Part shown: positions 33,419 to 46,138 of the stretch, piece by piece
How the letters are laid out: every line of letters starts with the position of its first letter
How positions within the stretch are numbered: the first letter of the stretch is position 1
Assembly (NCBI GenBank): GCA_024699855.1
Contig: JAMPIQ010000001.1
Coordinates: 4,216,001 to 4,280,000, forward strand
DNA length: 64,000 nt
Direction: 5' to 3'
Source: Aphelenchoides besseyi
Lineage: Eukaryota > Nematoda > Chromadorea > Rhabditida > Aphelenchoididae
Translations under genes and position numbers: made by a program
Notes under the pieces: model-generated
The model's input: only the letters and a program-made list of their open reading frames with translations
The model's database searches: none
Told to the model about the DNA's origin: nothing

Positions 33419-33675
33419 ATGTAAGTTGAATATTGGATAAAAAGATTTATGTTTTGTTTTAGGGATGAACGAGTAAGACGTTTGGAAAGGATCGTATACG
33501 AACACGATAGGATGTTTGGGGAACGAGAAAACGAGGTATTTTGATTTGTCTTAAAAAAGTTCATTTTGTGTTTTAGACAAACTATCATTGGCTCCGCAAA
33601 TGGAAAAATTACATCATCGAAGGTATTGCCGGTGCAGCTATTGTAAAAATGCTGGACATGTGGAAAAAAACGTGA
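33419..33675 (+). CDS. Micro-gene family copy C, intact, 57 residues
   Basis: AT at 33419-33420, GTAAGTTGAATATTGG intron, exon 2 33463-33535, exon 3 33577-33675. Protein MDERVRRLERIVYEHDRMFG...NE, then WLRKWKNYIIEGIAGAAIVK and MLDMWKKT. The intron 1 sequence, split ATG, phase-0 second intron and the W-K-x-Y-I-I...G...K-x-x-x-x-W-K-K tail all match the other copies. The coiled-coil part is shorter than in A and B. No defect seen, so it could be expressed. Function unknown. Confidence 0.6.
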
Positions 33676-34763
33676 GAGATTTTCTTGTTGATTCTAAAAC
33701 GCATTACTGTTGTGAATCCCCTAACATAATCGGCAATGGTGATGGGGTGGCGCTTTTGAGGTTTTGAGCAAAAACAAAGTGTTCCAACTTATAGATTAGA
33801 GTATGGAAAGTACGTATTTGACATTTGTTTTGCAAGATACGAACTTTTACTGAGTAAATTTTTGACTTGAAATTAACACTGAAATCGGTTTTTCTGATCA
33901 AACCATATCGAAACTTGAACCGATTGCCTTGAAAGAACATAGCGTTGTGCGCATCAGCGGGGCTCATCGACATGCAATATATGACAGCATATAAAATAAT
34001 TACAATGGAGTTATTAACTTTGGTAGAAATTTTCTGTTCATTTTTGCTCCAAATGCGGGTCCACATATTTTGGTTGTTAAGATGTTTTACTAATATGTAT
34101 ATTAGCATTCTAGAAAGCGCAATTAAAAAGCGTTACAATGGTATCTAATACATGCCTCCAAAATAGCTATTCGCAGAGATACGATCGATGTAATGTCAAG
34201 TTTCTGATTTCTTGATTTCAGTGCCTTTCACCAGTTAATTGTTTAATTCTTTGTTATTGTTTACAAGTAAGCAAGCGACAAAGCCGCGAGTTTAACCCAC
34301 ACAAAACAAAACTAAAGAAAGCGAGCGGCGAAGCCGCGAGTCTTTCTGGTTGATGAATAAACGTTTTGTTTTGTTTGTTGGAACAGTTGACGAGCAAAGA
34401 GCGGCATTGACAACTGGGTTGACATCCATGACCCCATGACCGGCCATTGATTAAGACAAACAATAAACAGTTAACGCGGGATTGGGCGAGGAAAGGGCAA
34501 TTTGATACAATACAATTCAATGGAGGAAAAACCGCAAGGGGAAAAAACCTCATTGACAATTTAGACAAACGAATAAGGTAAACGAAAGAGTTACTGTTGT
34601 TGAAATCGAACGGATCGTCGCCACCACGAGTCCAGGTTGTCGGCTTGCTCGATCGCTGGACTAACGGTCTCTTTCGTTCCGACTTCTGTTTCTCCGAGGT
34701 TCAATTTCACTTCGACTGGTTGCTGAGTCGACCGTCGATCGATGACCGGTTTCGTGACTGCTT
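33676..34763. other. Non-coding stretch before the BEL element 3' end
   Basis: AT-rich 33.7-34.2 kb with a 134-codon minus frame that looks incidental. Around 34270-34345 two GC-rich blocks repeat (AAGCCGCGAG at about 34287 and 34330). The BEL 3' LTR would be expected near 34.2-34.7 kb, but no partner copy was found. Confidence 0.3.
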
Positions 34764-35916
34764 TCAAGGCTCGGAAGATTTGAATCGTGAACCCAATAGG
34801 GCGGACAATCGTTGTACGTCTTTGATGTGATCACCGAAGAATTTGAGTTTCAACTGACCAAAGACGTGGAAACTGATCGGGTCAAAGTCGGCGTCGTCAT
34901 AGGTCAGTTGGGTCGCTGCGTGATGAATCGGATTCATTGAGATCGTCGACGTAGTTCCGTTGCCGGGTTGACACTCGACGAGTTTGAACTTCCATTCGAT
35001 GATCCGAGGATTCGTGCAGTCGGTCGCTGTTTCAGATTCCGTAGTTAACTCGTCGTTGTCGGAGTCGTAGTACCAATTGATTTGGGTATTCGGAACTAGT
35101 ACGGGGATTTGCTTAGTACACTCTCGCATCGGAAGCAGCTCGAGTTCGTTTTGATCGATTGGCTCGCACCATTGGATTTCTAGGTGTCGTCCAATTCTCC
35201 GTGCTTTGACTCCTTGGTGGCCAGTGAGGCGCTCCAGTGTCCGGCGTGGGTCACTCAGCAGCAGGTCGACAATGAGATCATGGTGTTTCTCCAGCACTTG
35301 GCAACTCGTTCGCATCTGTGACCGGATGCTTTGTTCAACCTGCTGTTGTAGATACCGCATCTCTCCTGTGGTTCGGTAGTCGAAGTTGAGCTGTCGGATG
35401 TCGTTCGCTGGGCTTGATCGCGTGCTCCGGTTCGGCACCTCTCGAGTCGCCCATCCTTGGGGTATTTTGTTAATCTTTGTGCCGCAATTTTCCATTGGCT
35501 CGGTGATATCCAGAAAGAGCTGTTTCTCCGGACTAAACCAATGCTTTCCCATTTGATGCCCACTCCATATGCCCAGAGATAAGAACGTACATTCGGTCGT
35601 CGGTTCGGGTGTCCAGATAAGTACCTCGTTTGATTTGATTTGACATGAGCCAGATCCGTATTTGCAGTGTTCTGTCACTCCGACAGTCGATGTATCCAAC
35701 GATCTTCGAGTGTTGAACTTTGCAAAAATACGCGACCGTGGATTGTTCGACGATGTTCGGCTCGAAGATCTCCAGTCGTTTCGGAATTGGTGTTTGGTTC
35801 GCGTGCATGAGTTTGTCTGTGCAGTACCGTGCGCTCGGTGGTTTCCAGTACGTTTTCCGTGAGTTCGGGAGACACACTTGGGTCGCTGAACAGTTGCTTA
35901 GTCCGCTCATCAACAC
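34764..35916 (-). pseudogene. Env-position ORF of the BEL element, two overlapping frames
   Basis: Two frames (35916-35533 and 35699-34764) follow the integrase, in the place where some nematode BEL elements carry an acquired viral glycoprotein gene. Visible are Cys-rich stretches and a long extracellular-like part. The break between the two frames at about 35.6 kb disables it. I could not see enough to assign a viral family. Confidence 0.5.
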
Positions 35917-36200
35917 GATTAGAACCGTGAGGAGTGGGATGATTGATTTGAGCTACGAGCGTTGACGTGTCTTCGATTTTCTGCTCGGTCGTTTGTCTTG
36001 CGGATCTGATGATTCAGCAGTTTGATTTGTTTCGTTTTCTTCCGAATCGTCATTCGGCGCTGGGGCGGCCGGCGACTTTTGTTTCGGCTCGGATTGTGGA
36101 ATCTTCAATTCTGTCGTCTCATTGGTTTCTTCGCGAATTTTCAGCGGGTAGACCTGGTTGATTGCGCGTCGGTAAACGTGATCGTCAGTGGTCGTTACTT

Positions 36201-37655
36201 CTACCGTGCGTGTGAAGTCGTCCGGTGAATTAACAATCTTGCTGACGCGTCCGAGCGGCCAATGAATCCGGGATTGGAATTCGTCGTATAAACCAGAACT
36301 GTTTCGCCAATTTTGGGTTGTCGGTCAATGGTTCGTTTGTTGTTGACGACTTTTTCGTTGTCTATTAACGACGTCAAGTAGAGCGTTGCCCAAATCGTCC
36401 AGAACTTTTGAATTTTCGCTTTTTGCTCTTGATGTTGGGTGACTAACTGTTGATGTAACCGTCTGAGCGCTTCCGTCGTATAGGTTTCATCCACTAACGT
36501 TTCGATGTATTCAAATTGAATTTGAACTGTCTCTTGGCCATCAGGTCGGAGAAAATCGAGCGGTCTGAGGATTTCTCTGGTTGCTTCTCGGAGCAGCGGG
36601 CGGCTGTTGACGACCGTCTCAACTTTAACAATTAGTGCTTCGATTCGGGGGTACGACCAAACTGTGCGACCGATGGTGCGCTTCAACGACCGTTTAACCG
36701 GCTGGATCAGTCGCTCGTACATTCCACCGCGGTGTGGTGCGCGTGGTGTGATGTGTTTCCTATAGAATGAGGTCACCGGGCGAAGTCGTTTGGTGAGAAG
36801 CTTGGTTGCCAAAACAAATTTTCTTGCGTTGTCCGAGATTACGAGTTCCGGTGTTCCCCGACGAGCCTCGAATTTGTCGTAAGCTAACAAGAAGTCGTTT
36901 GTCGTTTTTGAGCGGCAAGTCTCCAAGTGAATTGCTCGTGTTTTGCCACAGGCGAAGATGACGATGTGATAGTCGCCTTCTTTAGAGCGTAGCGGTCCTG
37001 CGAGGTCAACTCCGGTAATCGCAAATGGTTTGCCGGTGGTCGTGCGTTCGGACGGCAATTGCGCCCACTGTGGAGTGCTGAACGGTCTTGCGTCTTCGAG
37101 TTTGCAGTTTGGGCATGAAGATTGGGCTTTTTTTGCAACTTTCGGACCGACGAGGAATCGTTTTCGTAATTCTGCGAGAACGATTGCCGGCCTCGCGTGC
37201 AACATCCGTGTATTAGCATAACGTGCGATCTGTTCCGTGACCTTCGAGCTGCTCGGAAGCCAAATTGGCTTCTTCGTTGCTTCAGTTAGTTCGCTGTTCT
37301 GAAGTCGTGTGTTTGATCGAAGAACGTCATCGCTATCGAGTGCCAATCGAAGTTTCTGTCGTTTGCGGTCACCCGGTGGGCAAGTCTTTTGTGCGTGTCG
37401 AATGAGCATCGTCTCCGCTGCTTCCCGACCGTGACGACTGTTCGGCAGGTTTTGTGATTCTAATTTCGCCATCGTGAGCTCGATTGAAGTTGGCCAATCT
37501 TCTCCGAATTGTACGACGATTTTCGATTCAAAGGTGGTGAGTCTGAGCGAATCTGTTGATTCGTCATTGCTTTCGTCGTTGTTCATCTTCGGAAGAATGA
37601 AAGTGGTCGGCCAGATTGTCTCATTCGTGATCCACTTCGGTCCCCGCCACCACAA
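36201..37655 (-). pseudogene. BEL integrase
   Basis: Zinc-binding-like start, then the DDE core: ITGVDLAGPL, ELVISDNARKF and the Glu in APHRGGMYERLIQP. A typical BEL C-terminal domain follows (RQPKIGETVLVYT). 484 codons open without a stop. Joins cDNA to host DNA. Confidence 0.85.
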
Positions 37656-37686
37656 ATCGTTGTTAAACAGCTCATTTGCGGTGATA

Positions 37687-39166
37687 CTACTGCTGGCGAC
37701 GTCCGCCGGATTGCTTGACGTGTCGGAATTCCATCAACGCTCGAAATTTGGAGATTTCGAACGCTCGATTTCGTACGAAGATCGACTTTGATTGTTCCGG
37801 GATAGCGATTTGTTGAAGAGCAATTAACGAATCAGACCAAATGCATATTAATGTAATTTCCTCGATCTGCTGATTCACAAGCGATGCAACTCGTGTAGCT
37901 GTGAGTAGTGTATGCAGTTCTAACTTGGGAATCGTGAGTTCGGGTTGTTGAGCAACTAACGATTTCGGTGCCATTCGCCCTTTTGCCAGATCAATTGCGA
38001 ATTCGTGTTTGTTCCGTCAATTGACAAAAGATAAGCTGCTATGCCGTATGCGAGCTGACTTGAGTCGGCGAACATGTGGAGAGCGAACTGGTTGGCTGTT
38101 GGCAACAGGGCGTGCCGTTGGATTTGAACCTGTCCTTTCTAAGATCGTTCGATCTTGTTCCATTGATCTGTTGACTCAGCTGGCAGCCATTTGTCCCATG
38201 GAGTTTTCGTTTGCCACAACCTTTGCAAGAACAATTTTGCATCGACAAACAGAGGAGACAGAAATCCAAGTGGATCGAAGACCTTAGCGACTCGGCTTGC
38301 AATGGCCCGTTTTGTCCACGAGTTTGACTGTTGAGTTCTACTGTGAGCAGAAACTTGTCCGTATCGAAGTTCCAACGGAGTCCGAGGATCTTGATGACGG
38401 ACGTTCCGTTGATCGGTTGCTCTCCGATCTGTTCGATGAACTTTTGCGAATTGGACGCAAACTCGCAAAGTGGCAGCTTAGCGTTGTTCAAGTGATCGCG
38501 GATATCTTGTGAATCGCGAATTGCTTCCTCTTCGCTGTCGTACGAAGTGACCACGTCGTCGACATAAATTGACTTTACATGATCTTTCAACTGCGGACGT
38601 TTTGCCAGATGATGTCGAATCGTCATATCCAGGAGAGACGGGCTGCAAGCTATCCCAAAGATGACTCCGCAGAAGCGCATGACTTGTAAGTTCGTCCGAC
38701 TGAACTCCTTGTTCCAGGCCTTTGGAATAAGGAAGCGAACTGCATCGCGATCTTTGGGATTCAGTTGAAGGCGGTGAAATGCTTTGGAAACGTCGGATGT
38801 CACCAAGATTTTTCCCATTCTAGCTCTGAGGATGCTAACGATGTCCGCCAAATTCAGCGGGCCAGTGTGCATGCAATCGTTCAAACTGACGGATCTGTTT
38901 GTCTTTGCTGATGCGTCGTAAACGATTCGAATTGGAGTAGTTTTGGAATCTTTCTTGACCAATTGATAGGGCAGGTAATGGGCCCGAGCCTGGCTGTTTG
39001 CTTTCGTTTCCACTTTCTCTATGATGTCGTCTAACAGCTGCTTATCAATGATCGTTCGAAAATGAGTCATCGTCATGGGGTCGTTTTGCAGTCGCTTAAT
39101 TGTCGTTAAAGTTCGGTGCAAAGCGAAGTCAAGTTTGTCGGCGATTGTTCTTTCTTCTCGTTCCAT
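37687..39166 (-). pseudogene. BEL reverse transcriptase and RNase H (frameshifted)
   Basis: YLPYQLVKKDSKTTPIRIVY, VTSDVSKAFHRLQLNPKDRD, ACSPSLLDMTIRHHL and the catalytic YVDDVVTSYDS box are Pao-type RT. After a shift near 38.3 kb the RNase H region appears at 37974-37687 (PKLELHTLLTATRVASLV, IWSDSLIALQQI). RT catalytic residues look intact. Confidence 0.85.
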
Positions 39167-40086
39167 AGCCAGTTAACCACGTATTGACCATTTGAGTTCT
39201 GCGCCGTTTGTTTTTGCAACTGTTGCCACAAAAGTGTGTTAACATCATCTGTTCGCTCACTGGATTCTTCTCCTAACTTCTTAATTGCCCAATATTGAGA
39301 GATGAGTTCGTCAGGAGTTTGGGTAATGACCGCTGTGTAGGCGACATTCGTGTTGTTTCGTTCATTCGTTTGCGACAGCGTGAGAATGTTACCAATCTTT
39401 GTCTTAATTCGGTAGAACGTTCCGTCGTCATGGCCTTGCAGTGGCATAATCAACTTGCATGTTTCCCAGCCGAGTAAGAGTTGAGGTCGTCGCTTGTTGC
39501 TGATGATTTTGTTGTTCACCACTTCGAGTACGTTCAAATAGTTTATAATGCTTGGGATACTGTATGCCTCGATTTTGAGTGACTCTCCGTCCACCAGGGG
39601 AATTGTGATGTCGACCAACTCAACGGTTGTAGTGTTCCGTCCACCACCGAATGTTTTATTCGTCAGTGATTTGGAGCCTTTTGTTTGCAATTCCAGGTGT
39701 TGTGCGACATCTTGAGTTACGTAATTTGCATCTGCGCCGGTGTCGAGCAAAACCATCAGTTTTTCGGTGATATCCGGTTTTTGTGGATTCTGGACAATTG
39801 TAAAACACGTAGGGAGATACCGTCCGTCGTTTCGGGCAACAAAGGCGTAATGTGTGTCACCTTCGTCTTCTTCCGATGGTTCCGTTTTGTCAATTTCGTC
39901 TTCCAAAGTCGAGATTACGTCCTTTGCAGTGAGGTCAGAAGTTGCGGAGCAGAATGTTCGGTTCATTTTCATTTCGGGACAAATCAGTCGGTGATGTGGT
40001 TTACCGCATTTGGCACAGCTCTTCGTGCAATTCGTCGCAAAATGATCTGTTGGCAGGCAACGGAAACATCGTTTCAGCTCGAGCAA
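39106..40086 (-). pseudogene. BEL zinc knuckle and aspartic protease
   Basis: CFRCLPTDHFATNCTKSCAK and CGKPHHRLIC are CCHC-type knuckles. LLDTGADANYVTQDVAQHL carries the DTG active site, followed by the DUF1758-type fold (LLGWETCKLIMPLQG). A polyprotein segment that processes Gag-Pol. Confidence 0.85.
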
Positions 40087-40098
40087 TCGTGTCTTTCG

Positions 40099-41532
40099 TT
40101 ATTGCCCTGTGGTGTAGTTTGGACACCGGGTCGTCTGATGGTCTGTTGCGTCATCAAAAAGGCACGGAAGTGCTCTGTTTTTCTCACCGCTGACCGTCGT
40201 GAAAGAGCCGAACGGTTGGCGTGACTCATGTGACACTTGTGGTCGACAGTCGCCAAAGATGGTTTGCAAATTCGTCAGAATGTTCAGAAGTACCGTCAAA
40301 TTCCAACTTTCACCAGCCAGTTGTTTGTACCGGCGAACCTCCATTAGCAACGTGCTTGTGAGTAGCAATTCAATACGTTGAATAGCCAAAGGGGAATCCA
40401 ACGAAGAGCCATGAGTTTGCAAGGTTCGATTAATTGCTTTGATTGCAATGACGAACTGGGGGAGTTCAGTGTGCGATCGAATTGGTTTGATGTTCTCGAA
40501 TTTGCTCACTGCTAGTTGGATGACTCGGTCAGGTCGATTGTAGGCGTTGTCGAGGGCCAGTAAGATGTTCTTGTATTCATTCAACGATATGTTCTTAATA
40601 ACTGCCTGTGCTTCTCCCTCGACCAGCGCCGTTAAGTACTGTGACTTTTGAATCTCAGGGACATTCTGTTTGTGAATTGACTCATTGAACCATTCGCGCC
40701 AAAAGGCGTATTGATCGATGTCGCCTTTGAATTTGAGAGGTGCAAGGCTTGGCAATCGAACGTTTGTCAATTGGATTCCGTTGCTAGGCGGAACCGGAAG
40801 TGAAGTTTGAACCGGTTATCGTTGTGGGCGAAAGGTTGGAAGGTGTCGCGCGGTTGTCGAGTGAAAGGTTGGCTGTGAATATGCAGAATAGATCGATTGC
40901 ATGTTCGCCAGCGTATTCGCCATCAGTGTCTAATTGACGGTTGCCGAATGTGTGACTGGGGTTGTTTCGACTGGGCTTCCGGATGTAACAACGATTGACT
41001 GAGAGCTCGCTTCCGGTTTTTCCCCGACGAATGTCGTCAATGGAGTCATTCGCACATGATGGTTCAAATGTGCCGGTGAGCTGACAAGTGAGCCAAATTG
41101 TGATTGGTGTGCCGAGTCTTGAGATTTCAGTAAGCTGGATACCAAAAATTCGTGACTTCGAACTTTGGACTGTACTGCGATGAGGAGTCGTTTCAATTCG
41201 TCCAATAACAAAACAAGACCTTCTTGTTCGACGAAATTATTGTAATTAGCTTCTGTCTCTTCGTTTTTGTCCTGTTTCCGAATTGTCGACCACGTTTGTC
41301 CTTTGGTTTGTAGGCCTTCAAGGTGACATTAAAGTGCACCTTCAATTTCTCGGTACTCTTCCAACTTGAAATTGCAGTCGGCCGCATTGTCCTCCGGATC
41401 TTTGTTAGGGTCTTTCACAAATGGTTTGATGTTTTGTACCTTTGCGATCAGAAATTCGCTTAGTCGTTTGATCTCTTTAAGTTGCGTTTTGATTTGATCA
41501 ATTTGTTTCGTGGAGCTCCGTGTTCTCGCCAT
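40099..41532 (-). pseudogene. BEL gag-like region
   Basis: Starts MARTRSSTKQIDQIKTQLKE at 41532, breaks frame near 41330, 41200 and 40930, and resumes at 40770 with LKFKGDIDQYAFWREWF and TALVEGEAQAVIKNI. These are typical of the DUF1759 gag region of BEL/Pao elements. It ends in a basic Cys/His segment. Capsid role by family. Confidence 0.75.
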
Positions 41533-42355
41533 CGTGTCGTCTTAATGGATTTTGTTTTACGAGCTTTGAACGACGTTTCGCAGAAACACTTAGGATCGGA
41601 ATGTTGTGGGTGTTCGTTAACGGACTTTGGTTATCTCGTAAGTGGTTTCGATGGTGAATTGCGAGCAAGTTGGACTTTGTTCGGAGAAATTTATGTACGA
41701 TCGCACTGAAAAACAAGGAACTCAACTTGCAAAGGTAAATGCCGAGGTGACGATGCTTCAACCAATCTACTGTCGACGAAGACTTCGAGGTCTCCAGAGA
41801 ATCGGTAGATCGCTGGTGGTTACTTGGTAACCTGCTGACTCGACTGTGGACTTCAAGCGATCACGCTCGCTGATCGTTTGACGGAACTTGATTTTTTGTT
41901 TTTGGATTCGGCTCGGTTTCGGCTGATCGTACTGGAGAATGACCTTCGGGGTGGAAGATCGTAATCGGTTTTTTGCAGCTGATGGTGATCGGGTACTTTG
42001 ATCCTCGAATCCTCGCGTGGCTTTTGCGTCGCGCTTGGTTCGCCCTCGAACCTCGTTGCGACGTTTTGCTTCACGCGACTCTCTTGAGACCTTAGTTTTC
42101 GGATCGATCGGTGTGGAAGGTGCTGAGTGGGATGGTCGAGATGCTTGAACACGCGGCCGTCTTATTGACTCCAGGGTGGAGGCAGATTTTCGGATGCGTC
42201 GTGTTCTGATCGTTCCTCTTGCACCAAATTTGACCGAGCAAAGGGATCGCTGGGCCAATTGGTCGCGGACCAAATTTATTCGAAAAACGGGAAAAGAAAA
42301 AATGAAACAAAAGGAACGCCGCCGGCTCTTCTCAGCCGGCTTTCATATCCGCGAT

Positions 42356-43950
42356 CTAATGGATTGCGGACAACAGTTGTGTGCGAATTCTGCGCTTGAA
42401 GAATGCACTTGCTGAATTTTCCTCGGACGGCACGGTGTCGGAAGGTAGACGGTTGAGTTGACTGATGCGTTCGTTGAGCTGTGGAAAATATGGATGTGAT
42501 CTCAAGTGTACAACATTGTAAAAAGAACAAAACTTAGCGAATGATTCCGACGTAAACTGAGTTCCATTGTCCGTGACCAACGTTTCCGGTGGACTAAATA
42601 TAAGAAAAAGTTGTTGCAGGAAGTCGATCGTCTTCTCGGAGGTGATTTTGTTCATCTTGTAAGCCCACAGAAAGTTCATGTGCGAGTCGACGACGACGAG
42701 AATGTAATGTCCATTGCTTGGGCGGCGAAGTTTGCATGAAGTCGTTGCATTGGTTCTGTCGTTGTTGGCCATGGTTGTAGAGTGGCTTTTCATGGAGCCA
42801 CGGAGTTCTCTGCGCATGCGGTGCATTGTCGAACCATTTGATCGATTTCTGAGTCGAGTCCGGGCCAATAGATGTGCATTCTCGCCATTCGTTTCGACTT
42901 CTGGATGCCGGGGTGCCCTTGATGTAGAAGTTCCATGATCTTTGGACGGAGCTTTGTAGGTATGACGACACGATCTGTCCACATGATTGTACCGTTTATT
43001 TTGTACATTTCGTTTTGGATAGAACGCGCCCACGAGTGCATCTTTTCGATCGGATTCGGACCATTTCGTGTGGATTCGCTGGAAGACGGCTGAACGCGTT
43101 GGGTCGCTGGAAGTATAGAGATTAATGGATTGAATTGACATGAGATAACCGGTTCGATTTGGATTGTGGTCTCTTGAATCATCAGCTCGAGGTCTTCGTC
43201 GACGAGTTGCAGCTGATTGGTGAATTCCTCCATTTCTTCGTCAGTGGGTAGCTTTCGTTCTTGAATCAGCCGTGAGAGAGCGTCTGCGAATCCAAAGGCC
43301 GTTGTCGAGATGTATTCGAGATTGAAGTCATACGCAAGGAGTCGGAGTGCCCATCGTGCGAGTCGGCTCGTAGTTCGACCGTCGAGACCCTTGGTGTTGT
43401 TCGTTCGAAAAATTGCTAGTAACGGACGATGATCGGTGAGTAGTGTGAAGCGTCGGCCATAAATGAATCGGTGGAACCTTTCGACGGCTGTCACAATGAC
43501 CAGAGCTTCCTTCTCGATTTGTGAATATCGACGTGGAGTGTCTGAAAATGACTTTGAAATATGAAATACCGCTTTGACCGATCCATCGGTGTATCGTTGT
43601 TGCAATACGGCTCCTATTCCATGCGGTGAGGCGTCCGCGGCGACAATCAGTTCTTGTCGTGGATCGCAGTGAGCGAGAGCCAGTGGACCGATGAGCGTTG
43701 AGTTGATTCGTTTGAACGCTATTTCTTGTTCAGTATTCCATGCAAATTCGGTGTCCTTGTGTGTTAGCTGCTCGAGTGGATGTTTGAGCTTGTGTAACTG
43801 TGGAACAAATTTGCCATAGTAATTTGTGAGTCCCAGCAACGTTCGTACTTCAGAAGCGTTCTCGGGTCGTCGGAGATTCTCGATGACTTGGAGTTTCGCG
43901 TGGTCCGGACGAATTCCGTTCGCGTCGACGATTGATCCTAAATACTTCAC
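42356..43950 (-). pseudogene. Gypsy RNase H, zinc finger and integrase core
   Basis: 43950-42790 carries LGLTNYYGKFVPQL, AADASPHGIGAVLQQRY, QIEKEALVIVTAVERFHRFI and LTDHRPLLAIF (RNase H). Next are the H2C2 finger (LLHQGHPGIQKSKRMARMHI, CTACAE). After frameshifts, 43141-42356 has ILVVVDSHMNFLWAY and LVTDNGTQFTSESFAKFC of the integrase core. Confidence 0.88.
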
Positions 43951-43966
43951 TTGTCTTTAATTGAAC

Positions 43967-44743
43967 TTACACTTTGAGAGCTGGATCTTGAATTCGTTCA
44001 AGGAGGCGGTGGAGTCGATCGTCGTGTTGTTCTTGCGTTTTGCCGAGGACGAGAATATCACCGAGATACCCAATGGTGCCTTCTAACCCGATTAGCATTT
44101 GATCAACTGTCCGTTGGAAAATTGCCGGAGCCGTCTTAAGACCAAATGGCATTCGCTCGTATTGGTAGAGTCCGCGGTGTGTATTGATTGTCGTGCAGGC
44201 TTTGGATTCGGGTGACATGACCAGCTGTAGATAGGCGTCTTTCAAGTCCAATTGGCTTAAAATGGAATTACCCGATAACTTGCCAAAGATGTCTTCCATG
44301 TTGGGAAGTGGATAAGCATCGTCTTGGAGAGCGGCGTTGAGTCCCGTGGAGAAATCGACGCATAGTCTGATCTTGCCACCGGGCTTCTTCACAACCACGA
44401 TGAGTGTGGCCCACTTCGACGTGGAGACCTTGGTGATGATTCCTGACGCTTCGAGACGATCAAGTTCTGCATTGACGAGTAGTTCCACGGCTAACGGAAT
44501 TGGTCGATGCGGAAGATGCGTTGGCTTTCGGTTTTGGTCGACGTGGAGCTCGGCTGAAACTCGATTACACTTTCCTAACGACTCATCGAAGACTGTGGGA
44601 TAACGTCGCTCCAGTTGTTCGGCGTAGTTGATCGTGATCTGTGTTTGGCAGATTCCTGGAGCGTACGTGATCATTTGAAATTGATCCATCGCTTTCGACG
44701 ACAGTAATGCACAATCGGGAAGGTTGAGGACCATGATCTGCAT
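43967..44743 (-). pseudogene. Gypsy reverse transcriptase, active site YLGD
   Basis: HLPHRPIPLAVELLVNAELD, GGKIRLCVDFSTGLNAAL, LSQLDLKDAYLQLVMSPESK and RMPFGLKTAPAIFQRTVDQM are unmistakable. The catalytic box reads YLGDILV where the family has YLDDILV, so the first of the paired aspartates is Gly and polymerisation should be abolished. Confidence 0.9.
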
Positions 44744-44880
44744 GTTGATTGTTGTTTGATTCCACTTGGCGGTTGTATTGAACGTGCCGATGATGTGTAG
44801 CGGTTTTGAGTCAACGCCGACGGCTGAGACGTGCGTCGTGGACAGTTCCGGTTGACCAAGTGCTTACCATTGTCCGATTC

Positions 44881-45700
44881 CAATCACATTGGCGTCCGCT
44901 GCACAGTCGAGTTGGAATTTGAGTTCTCGCCCATTGATGTTGATGACGGTCGAGCGTCGGTGGACTTCTAAATTCTGTATTTTTATTACTCGGATTTGCG
45001 GCGACGATTTTCGGCAGACGGAAACCAAGTGTCCTTTAATTCCACATCCATTGCAGATGGCTTCTTTGAACGGACAATTTGATCGCCGGTATTTGTCGGA
45101 TCCGCAACCTTGACACTTGCGATTGCTTTTGTCGTTGGTTGTTGTCGGTTTCGCGTCGTTGGTGGACTACTCCTTTGCCGGTTTGCCTCGTTTTCGCTTG
45201 TAGACCTCGTTGCTTGGAGTGTTGTTTTCAATCTTCTTGATTGCGAACATCGGTTCCGTTTGCTGCTGAGCCATCTGGCGATTCGCGATGCGATTCAGTT
45301 GCTCCCGACATTCGGTGCCCAAGGAGTTGAGGACGATGTTCTTTTGCTGGTCGCCGTTGAGTTTCTCGTCAGTGATCAGTTGACATACCGTTCATACCAC
45401 TTTGCAAACGTCTTGTCGTCTACCGGATTTCGAATAAAGAATTGCAAAGTATTCTTTATCCTTGACAATTTCGCCAACTTCTTTCACTAGTTGTTGCATC
45501 TTCAGAAGTCGATTTTTCTTCCATATATTGCGCATGATCCATTGCGGCATCAGTGTTGAGTGATGTGGTGTGCGTATGCTTCCGTGTTCGTGTTGGCGAT
45601 CCTGTTTGACCATTCGTTTTGAAATTCACATGGAGTGCGGCTGAGGTGAAGCGATACGTGAGTGTTTGCCTCCATTGCTGCTTCACGAGTTATGAGGGTG
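44881..45700 (-). pseudogene. Gypsy gag and protease region
   Basis: Short frames only. Minus text near 45.1-44.9 kb gives CNGCGIKGHLVSVCRK (one zinc knuckle), then QLDCAADANVIGIGQW, where the protease active site would normally read D-T/S-G. The Asp is present but the next residues differ. Heavily degraded. Confidence 0.6.
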
Positions 45701-46138
45701 AGACGAGCTGGGTTCTTGGTTTATGTCCGCTAGCGAAAACTGAAGTACACACGAATCATCCGAACGATTGCAAGATCAAAGTTGATTGATACCGATACGC
45801 CGAGCAAACGTACGAAAGAGAAAGCGGAAGGTCGTTAGCGACGAGCACAGCAGCTGGACTTCAAACTTTCCGCGGAATTAACCGCGGAAAAGCCAACGTC
45901 ATTTTCAAAGTTCAAGGGTTACAGCTGATTTTATGCTTATCGTTCATTTAAAACTTGTATAGGTTCCCGCTTCAACGATCCTTCTTGTATTTCGGAGCAA
46001 TGCTGAACAACGATTTCATAGTGCATTCAAAACCAATGAACTCCGATTTGTGAGTTCGGAATTTGGAATAAAAATTGGTCGGGCGTTCTTTTTTCGACCT
46101 CATTGTGGCGGAAAATATGTTATTGTGATGTGATTTAG
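45701..46138. other. Gap between Gypsy element and micro-gene D
   Basis: Contains a perfect hairpin CCGCGG AATTAA CCGCGG at about 45874-45891. No coding signal. Confidence 0.35.

Larger units (their letters stand above)
34764..41532 (-). mobile_element. BEL/Pao retrotransposon with env-position ORF
   Basis: Minus-strand order gag, protease, reverse transcriptase, RNase H, integrase, then an extra ORF. This is the BEL/Pao order with an added 3' gene. Coding is broken by several frameshifts (for example near 38040 and 37725). The gag start at 41532 leaves only about 230 bp before the neighbouring Gypsy element, so the 5' LTR is absent or not recognisable. Confidence 0.85.
41767..45700 (-). mobile_element. 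Ty3/Gypsy retrotransposon, inactive
   Basis: Minus-strand order: gag with a CCHC knuckle (about 45.1 kb), protease-like stretch, RT, RNase H, H2C2 zinc finger and integrase. Frames break near 44883, 44743, 43967 and 43141. A basic C-terminal region (42273-41767, TIRTRRIRKSASTL) follows. LTRs were not found; the element abuts the BEL gag. Confidence 0.85.

Noticed and set aside
33704..34108. 134-codon minus-strand gene
   Set aside because: AT-rich, no recognisable domain or splice sites.
34270..34345. CRISPR-like or tandem regulatory repeats
   Set aside because: Only two GC-rich blocks repeat; no array, and the genome is eukaryotic.
41533..41766. LTR shared by the BEL and Gypsy elements
   Set aside because: No matching copy at the other ends of either element was found by eye.
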